Positions 59,814 through 64,000 of a DNA stretch of 64,000 bases are shown piece after piece. Location: assembly GCF_018135625.1 (NCBI RefSeq), contig NZ_CP073078.1, forward strand, positions 1,724,001 to 1,788,000, in the 5' to 3' direction. Position 1 is the stretch's first letter. Every line of letters starts with the position of its first letter. The translations under genes and the position numbers were made by a program. The notes below the pieces were generated by a model. That model made no database searches. It saw only the letters and a program-made list of their open reading frames with translations, and was not told where the DNA came from. The DNA comes from Phenylobacterium montanum (lineage in GTDB: Bacteria; Pseudomonadota; Alphaproteobacteria; Caulobacterales; Caulobacteraceae).

Positions 59814-61064
59814 GTGAGCCATTCAAAGCCATACGATGTTGAAGCCGCCCGCGCGCAGTTTCCGGCCCTGGCGCAAAAGGATAGTCCCGCGCCGCGGGTC
59901 TATTTCGACAACCCCGCCGGCACACAGGTCCCGCATCAGGTGATCGCCCGCACGGTCGAGTGCCTGGCAACAAAGAACGCCAACCTGGGTGGATATTTCG
60001 CCACCACCATTCAGGTGGGCGAGCTTGTCGACGCCGCCCATCAGGCCTGCGCCGACTTCTACAACGCCGCATCGCCGGACGAGATCGTCTTCGGCCAGAA
60101 CATGACGACGCTGACCCTGCACATGTCGCGCTGCCTGGGCAGGCGATTCCAGCGCGGCGACGAGATCGTCCTTTCAGGCATGGACCACGACGCCAATGTC
60201 GCGCCGTGGCTGTTGCTCGCCGAGGACCTCGGGCTCGAGGTGCGCTGGATGGAGTTCGATCCGGAAACCTACGAGTTTCCCGACGACGCGCTGGAAAAGG
60301 TCCTGACGGACAAAACCAGGCTGGTCGCCCTGGGCTATGCCTCGAACTGCACGGGCACCGTCAATCCGATCAAACATTTCGCCGCCCAGGCGCGGGCCGC
60401 CGGCGCGATCGTCTATGTCGACGCGGTCCAGTTCGCCCCGCACTACGCGATCGACGTGCAGGATCTCGGCGCCGACATCCTGGTCTCGTCGGCGTACAAA
60501 TGGTTCGGTCCTCACCAGGGCGTATTATGGGGCCGCGGCGATCTGCTGGCCGAGACCTTCAGCTACAAGGTTCGCCCGGCCGGTGACGAATTGCCCCACA
60601 GGTTCGAGACGGGCACCCTCAGTCACGAAGGCATGGCCGGAACGCTCGGCGCAGTGGAATACCTCGAACAGTTCGGCGACGGCGCCTCGCGTAGCGCCCG
60701 TCTGAAATCGGCATGGGACGCGATCGCCGCGTATGAGCAGTCCATCACTCGCCGGCTGATCGAGGGCCTGAGCGGTTTCAAGGGGCTGACCATCCGGGGG
60801 ATAACCTCGGCCAACGCCATGCACCGGCGGGTTCCCACAGTCTCTTTCACCATCGATGGCCGCCATCCCGACGATCTCGCCAAGGCCTTCGCCGCCGACA
60901 ACATCTTTGTCTGGTCGGGGCATAACTATGCGATCGAACCGATCAGGCGCATGGGCCTGCAGGACCGTGGCGGCGTGCTCCGAGTGGGGCTGGCGCATTA
61001 CAACACGGCGCAGGAGGTCGACGCTCTGCTGGCGTCCCTCGCGCGGCAGGTCGGGGCCGGATAG
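59814..61064 (+). CDS. cysteine-desulfurase-like PLP enzyme without the catalytic Cys
   Basis: A 416-residue fold-type I enzyme of the NifS/SufS superfamily (cysteine desulfurase-like group). VYFDNPAGTQVPHQV, MDHDANVAPWL, YVDAVQFAPHYAIDVQDLGAD and Lys229 in SSAYKWFGPHQG are present. The loop that carries the sulfur-accepting Cys in SufS reads WSGHNYAIEPIRRMG, with Tyr in that place. It may be a selenocysteine/cysteine lyase-like or aminotransferase-like enzyme rather than an Fe-S assembly protein. GTG 59814 follows GAGG. It stands alone, without other suf or isc genes. Confidence 0.85.
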   Translation: MSHSKPYDVEAARAQFPALAQKDSPAPRVYFDNPAGTQVPHQVIARTVECLATKNANLGGYFATTIQVGELVDAAHQACADFYNAASPDEIVFGQNMTTLTLHMSRCLGRRFQRGDEIVLSGMDHDANVAPWLLLAEDLGLEVRWMEFDPETYEFPDDALEKVLTDKTRLVALGYASNCTGTVNPIKHFAAQARAAGAIVYVDAVQFAPHYAIDVQDLGADILVSSAYKWFGPHQGVLWGRGDLLAETFSYKVRPAGDELPHRFETGTLSHEGMAGTLGAVEYLEQFGDGASRSARLKSAWDAIAAYEQSITRRLIEGLSGFKGLTIRGITSANAMHRRVPTVSFTIDGRHPDDLAKAFAADNIFVWSGHNYAIEPIRRMGLQDRGGVLRVGLAHYNTAQEVDALLASLARQVGAG

Positions 61065-61239
61065 GTCGCGGCCACGATTCCGCCGCTTGGCCGCTGTCGG
61101 GGGGCTGCACGAGGCGACGTATGGCCGACAGGCTCATCCCAAAAGCTGAGGGACCGGCTGGGAGGCTGGAGTCCCGCGCAACTTTTGAAAGCTGGCATGC
61201 ACCGTCGCATCGAGGCTGACCAAGCGCTTCGAGCCCCAG

Positions 61240-62682
61240 TCAGTCCCTCAGGGCGATTTTCCAGGTGTCGAGCGTGGCGCCCAGCTGCTGATCGAGTGTG
61301 GTCAGGGCGTCGAGATAGCTGATTTCGGCCGACAAGGCCTGGGTTTCGGCCACGCGCAGATTGGACACATAGGTTAGCACCTCGAAGTTGGAGGTCCGCC
61401 CCGCCTGCAGCCGCTCGCGCTCCATCTGCAGAGTCTGGGCCGCCAGGCCGCGCGCGATTTCAGCCGCCTCCACCTGGCGCCAGCTGAGCTCGACCCCCTG
61501 GACCGCGTCGCGCACCTCCGCTTCGACCCGCTCTCGCAGGTCGGCCAGCTGCATCTCCTGACTGCGCAAGGCGGTGGCGGCGGTCACCTCTCCCTGCTGT
61601 AGGGTGTAGTCGCCCAGCGGAATGCGCAGCTCCAGGCCGAGAGCGCCGCTGGTCCCGGGCAGGCCCGCGACGCCGGTCAGCGGCGTCCCCGGAGCCGGAC
61701 TGACCACCACCCCACCGCCGCGCTCGGTCTGGCGCTGCACCCCGCCGGTCACCGACAGGGTCCACAGCCGGTCGTTCCTGGCCACGATCAACCCCTGGCG
61801 CGCTTGCTCGACGGCCGCTCGCTGCGACAAGTAGTCGGGCCGGGCGTCCAGCGCCATCGACACCGCCCTGTCGACGTCGATGGCCACATGCTCGGCCTTC
61901 AGTGAATCGGCGGCGACGATATTGACGTGCAGATCCATGGCCAGCAGGCCAAGAAGGGCCAATTGCGCGCTGTTGCGCTGCTGCTCGGCCTGCAGCAGGG
62001 CCACCTGTTGGCTGGCGATGTCGGCGCGGGTCTGCACCAGGTCCGCCGCCGCCATCCGGCCGGCGTCGACCAGGGCCTGGTCCGTCTGCATCTGATCCTG
62101 GGCGCGCTGCAGCGACTGGCGGGCGATGCCCAGCTGCTCCTGCGCCTGCAGCAGGTTGCGATAGGCCAGGATGATGGTGCTGACCGTGTCGGTGACGGTC
62201 GATTTCAGCTGCAGCCGGTTGATCCGCTCCTGCAACTGCGCCTGCTTGATCGGGGCGGCGTTGACCGCCAACCCGCCGCCGCGCAGCAAGGGCTGGGTGA
62301 AGCTGACGCCGGCCACGTCGCTGACCGCGTCCGCGCCGCCGCCGCGGGTCTGCAGCCTGGACCAGGAGAACTGGAACTGGGCCCCGGTGGGCGTGAGCCA
62401 GGAGACGGTCGGGTTGAGCGTGGTCGCCGTCCCGGTCACCCCGCCCTGCCGCGTGGCCTCGATGCTGGCCGACAACAGAGCCGTGGGCCGGAAGCGCTGT
62501 TCGGCGACGAACAGGTCGAATTTCTGCGCCACCCGCTCGATATAGGCCGACTTGATGGTGCGGTTGTCGCGCAGGCCCAGGAACACGGCCTCGACGAGGC
62601 TCATTTTCACCGGCGGCCCGATAGCCGAGGCCTTGGGGGCCGGCGGCGACGCGACCGGCGGATGCAGCGTCTGCCCCTTCAC
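61240..62682 (-). CDS. TolC-family outer-membrane protein, start uncertain
   Basis: The frame encodes a TolC-type channel (MSLVEAVFLGLRDNRTIKSA, then STIILAYRNLLQAQEQLGIARQS and SNFEVLTYVSNLRVAETQALSAEISYLDALT, ending DTWKIALRD). In-frame DNA upstream to about 62760 encodes a good signal-like segment, WASLALALILALGGGAVKGQ, but contains no ATG, GTG or TTG until far upstream. The GTG used here (62682) lies inside that segment. True translation may start at a CTG or further upstream, overlapping the opposite-strand lipoprotein gene. It is probably the channel for the ABC system that begins at 63183. Confidence 0.7.
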   Translation of the reverse strand: MKGQTLHPPVASPPAPKASAIGPPVKMSLVEAVFLGLRDNRTIKSAYIERVAQKFDLFVAEQRFRPTALLSASIEATRQGGVTGTATTLNPTVSWLTPTGAQFQFSWSRLQTRGGGADAVSDVAGVSFTQPLLRGGGLAVNAAPIKQAQLQERINRLQLKSTVTDTVSTIILAYRNLLQAQEQLGIARQSLQRAQDQMQTDQALVDAGRMAAADLVQTRADIASQQVALLQAEQQRNSAQLALLGLLAMDLHVNIVAADSLKAEHVAIDVDRAVSMALDARPDYLSQRAAVEQARQGLIVARNDRLWTLSVTGGVQRQTERGGGVVVSPAPGTPLTGVAGLPGTSGALGLELRIPLGDYTLQQGEVTAATALRSQEMQLADLRERVEAEVRDAVQGVELSWRQVEAAEIARGLAAQTLQMERERLQAGRTSNFEVLTYVSNLRVAETQALSAEISYLDALTTLDQQLGATLDTWKIALRD

Positions 62683-62751
62683 GGCGCCGCCGCCAAGGGC
62701 CAGGATCAGCGCCAGGGCCAGGCTGGCCCACGGTTGGAAGGCGAGGTGGCG

Positions 62752-62949
62752 ATGCGCCGAGGACCGAAGTTTCGTGAACTGTCGCTGGCCCTCGCGATCG
62801 CGGGCCTTTGGCTCAGCGCCTGCGCGACGCCGCAAGTCCTGCGCCGTCCGCCGGCCGGTCCGGTGATGGCGCCGCCCACAGAGGCCAATCCGCCGCCCAC
62901 CTATGCTCCGCCAGCCCCTAGCAACCACGCGCCGCCTCAAGAAGATTGA
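62752..62949 (+). CDS. small proline-rich lipoprotein
   Basis: A 65-residue precursor. MRRGPKFRELSLALAIAG then LWLSAC gives a lipobox at Cys24. The mature part is a Pro/Ala-rich, unstructured tail (RRPPAGPVMAPPTEANPPPT, ending NHAPPQED). GAGG lies 6 bases upstream of the ATG. The 5' end faces the TolC-like gene, whose signal-like segment it nearly overlaps. It could be an outer-membrane spacer or partner of the export system; no family is recognised. About 230 bases without another gene follow. Confidence 0.65.
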   Translation: MRRGPKFRELSLALAIAGLWLSACATPQVLRRPPAGPVMAPPTEANPPPTYAPPAPSNHAPPQED

Positions 62950-63182
62950 AGCGCGCGCCGGACTGGGCCCCTGATGATCCGAAAGGACGCTGCACGCGCA
63001 TGGCCCGGCCTCCCCGCCGACACCTGATCGAAACGCCAGTCCGATAACGCTCAAGCCAGGCTTTGGTGCGGCCGATATTTGCGATTATTGAGCGAGCCTT
63101 CTACGGGAACGGCCGACGGCCCCGGCGTGTTGTGCAAGCGTGGCCGCCCAATGCGCTCGAGGGCCGCCCGGCGGGCGATCGC

Positions 63183-63860
63183 ATGCTGCAATTGCAGGAC
63201 GTGACCAAATCCTACGGGGCCGAACGGCCGACGCCGGTGCTGCGCGGGGTCAGCTTCACCCTCCAGGCCGGCGGCTTCTGCGCCCTCTTGGGTCCGTCCG
63301 GCTCCGGGAAGAGCACTCTTTTGCAGATCGCCGGCCTGCTCGACCGGCCGTCGGCGGGCCATGTGCGACTGGACGGCGAGCCGGTGGAAGCGGTCTCGCC
63401 CGAGGCCGCGGCGCGACTGCGCAACCGCGCCCTGGGCTTCGTGTTCCAGGCCTTCCACCTGCTGCCGCGGCTCAGGGCCTGGGAGAATGTCGCCCTGCCC
63501 CTGCTCTATGCCGGGACCCCACGCGCCGAGCGGCGGCCGATGGCCTTGGCGATGCTGGCCCAGGTGGGCCTGGCCGCCCGGGCCGAACACCGGCCGGCGG
63601 AGCTGTCCGGAGGCGAGCGCCAGCGGGTGGCGATCGCCCGCGCCCTGGTCCGGCGCCCCAAGCTGATCCTGGCCGACGAGCCGACCGGCAGTCTCGACAG
63701 CGCCAACGCCGCCGAGGTCATGGCCCTGCTGCGCCGGCTGAATCAGCAGATCGGCGTGACCGTCCTGATGGTGACCCACGACCGCGACCTCGCCGGCCAG
63801 TGCGACCGGCGCATCGAGCTTCTGGACGGCCGCATCGCCGCAGACTCCGCCCCCGCATGA
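63183..63860 (+). CDS. MacB/LolD-like ABC ATPase
   Basis: A 225-residue ABC ATPase. It has Walker [12 protein letters not shown] (about residues 38-48), Q-loop [12 protein letters not shown], signature [15 protein letters not shown], Walker [13 protein letters not shown] and H-loop VTHDRD. This is the FtsE/LolD/MacB group. ATG 63183 gives the normal N-terminus [12 protein letters not shown], and a longer frame is unlikely. It overlaps the permease gene by 4 bases (ATGA) and is likely to be the motor of a MacB-type exporter that uses the nearby TolC-like channel. Confidence 0.9.
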   Translation: MLQLQDVTKSYGAERPTPVLRGVSFTLQAGGFCALLGPSGSGKSTLLQIAGLLDRPSAGHVRLDGEPVEAVSPEAAARLRNRALGFVFQAFHLLPRLRAWENVALPLLYAGTPRAERRPMALAMLAQVGLAARAEHRPAELSGGERQRVAIARALVRRPKLILADEPTGSLDSANAAEVMALLRRLNQQIGVTVLMVTHDRDLAGQCDRRIELLDGRIAADSAPA

Positions 63861-64000
63861 CGCTGCGCCGACCGCCGCTGTCCAACTTGCCATTGGGCGA
63901 AACCGTGGCCGAAGCCATGGCCAACCTGTTCGTCCAGCGCGAGCGCTCGGCCCTGGCCCTCCTGGGCATTGTCATCGGCGCCGCGGCGATCGTCGCCATG
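63857..64000 (+). CDS. MacB-like ABC permease (5' part only)
   Basis: The first 48 codons are in the window: ATG at 63857 overlapping the ATPase stop, then LGETVAEAMANLFVQRERSA, running into the first membrane helix (LALLGIVIGAAAIVAM) with the FtsX/MacB-type N-terminus. The remainder, including the periplasmic domain, lies beyond the window. Confidence 0.8.
   Translation, partial: MTLRRPPLSNLPLGETVAEAMANLFVQRERSALALLGIVIGAAAIVAM

Noticed and set aside
1-64000. CRISPR, prophage, transposon, tRNA or rRNA
   Set aside because: No regularly spaced direct repeats, integrase or transposase motifs, or tRNA cloverleaf were recognised on reading both strands; a tRNA search program was not available to confirm.

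Overview
The window is very GC-rich, densely coded DNA. GTG and TTG starts and 1-4 base gene overlaps are frequent. Gene content fits a free-living aerobic alphaproteobacterium of the Caulobacterales, perhaps Phenylobacterium- or Caulobacter-like: CYP153-type P450, several acyl-CoA dehydrogenases, GPH/MFS carriers, RND and ABC efflux, and GST- and SDR-type enzymes. The taxon is inferred from content and style; no rRNA or other marker gene is present. I see no rRNA, tRNA, CRISPR array, integrase, transposase or prophage.

Layout. 1-5.6 kb: a lipoprotein hydrolase coupled to a family-4-like uracil-DNA glycosylase, an acyl-CoA dehydrogenase with a DUF3253 gene, a PaaI-type thioesterase, and a metal-efflux locus (CsoR/RcnR-type sensor, membrane-anchored methyltransferase, RcnA-like Ni/Co exporter) with a clear palindromic operator. 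5.6-8.4 kb: ornithine-cyclodeaminase-family enzyme, aminotransferase and DauR/YheO-type regulator in one overlapping operon. 8.4-17.8 kb: PhyH oxygenase, hybrid histidine kinase, exported amidohydrolase, DUF47-PiT-NUDIX phosphate operon, MDR oxidoreductase and GST. 17.9-20.8 kb: DevCAB-like ABC exporter. 21-31.5 kb: SDR, two paralogous GPH carriers, an AraC regulator divergent from an Fsr-like MFS pump, an Old Yellow Enzyme, then an acyl-CoA dehydrogenase/ABM pair and an enoyl-CoA hydratase operon. 31.5-35.8 kb: a 44-residue orphan ORF with its own terminator, then a four-gene operon of TetR regulator, lipoprotein cytochrome c, Tat-type ALO-family FAD oxidase and Tat-type DSD1-family PLP enzyme. 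35.8-45.5 kb: two acyl-CoA dehydrogenases that both lack the usual catalytic Glu, a nuclease/phosphatase-fold protein, GST, CYP153-like P450, a gene remnant, patatin, transglutaminase and small unknown genes around a locally AT-rich patch. 45.6-64 kb: an export island with a CecR-YbhGFSR-like system plus outer-membrane factor, a TetR-controlled MexEF-OprN-like RND operon, a NifS-fold enzyme lacking the catalytic Cys, a TolC-like protein and the start of a MacB-like ABC system.

The common threads are catabolism of acyl-CoA-type substrates (three acyl-CoA or lipid promoters share a TTCAAAC-N4-GTT motif, which suggests one regulon) and efflux. The least familiar unit is the exported cytochrome c / flavin oxidase / PLP enzyme operon at 32.0-35.8 kb, which may be an undescribed periplasmic amine or hydroxy-amino-acid oxidation pathway.
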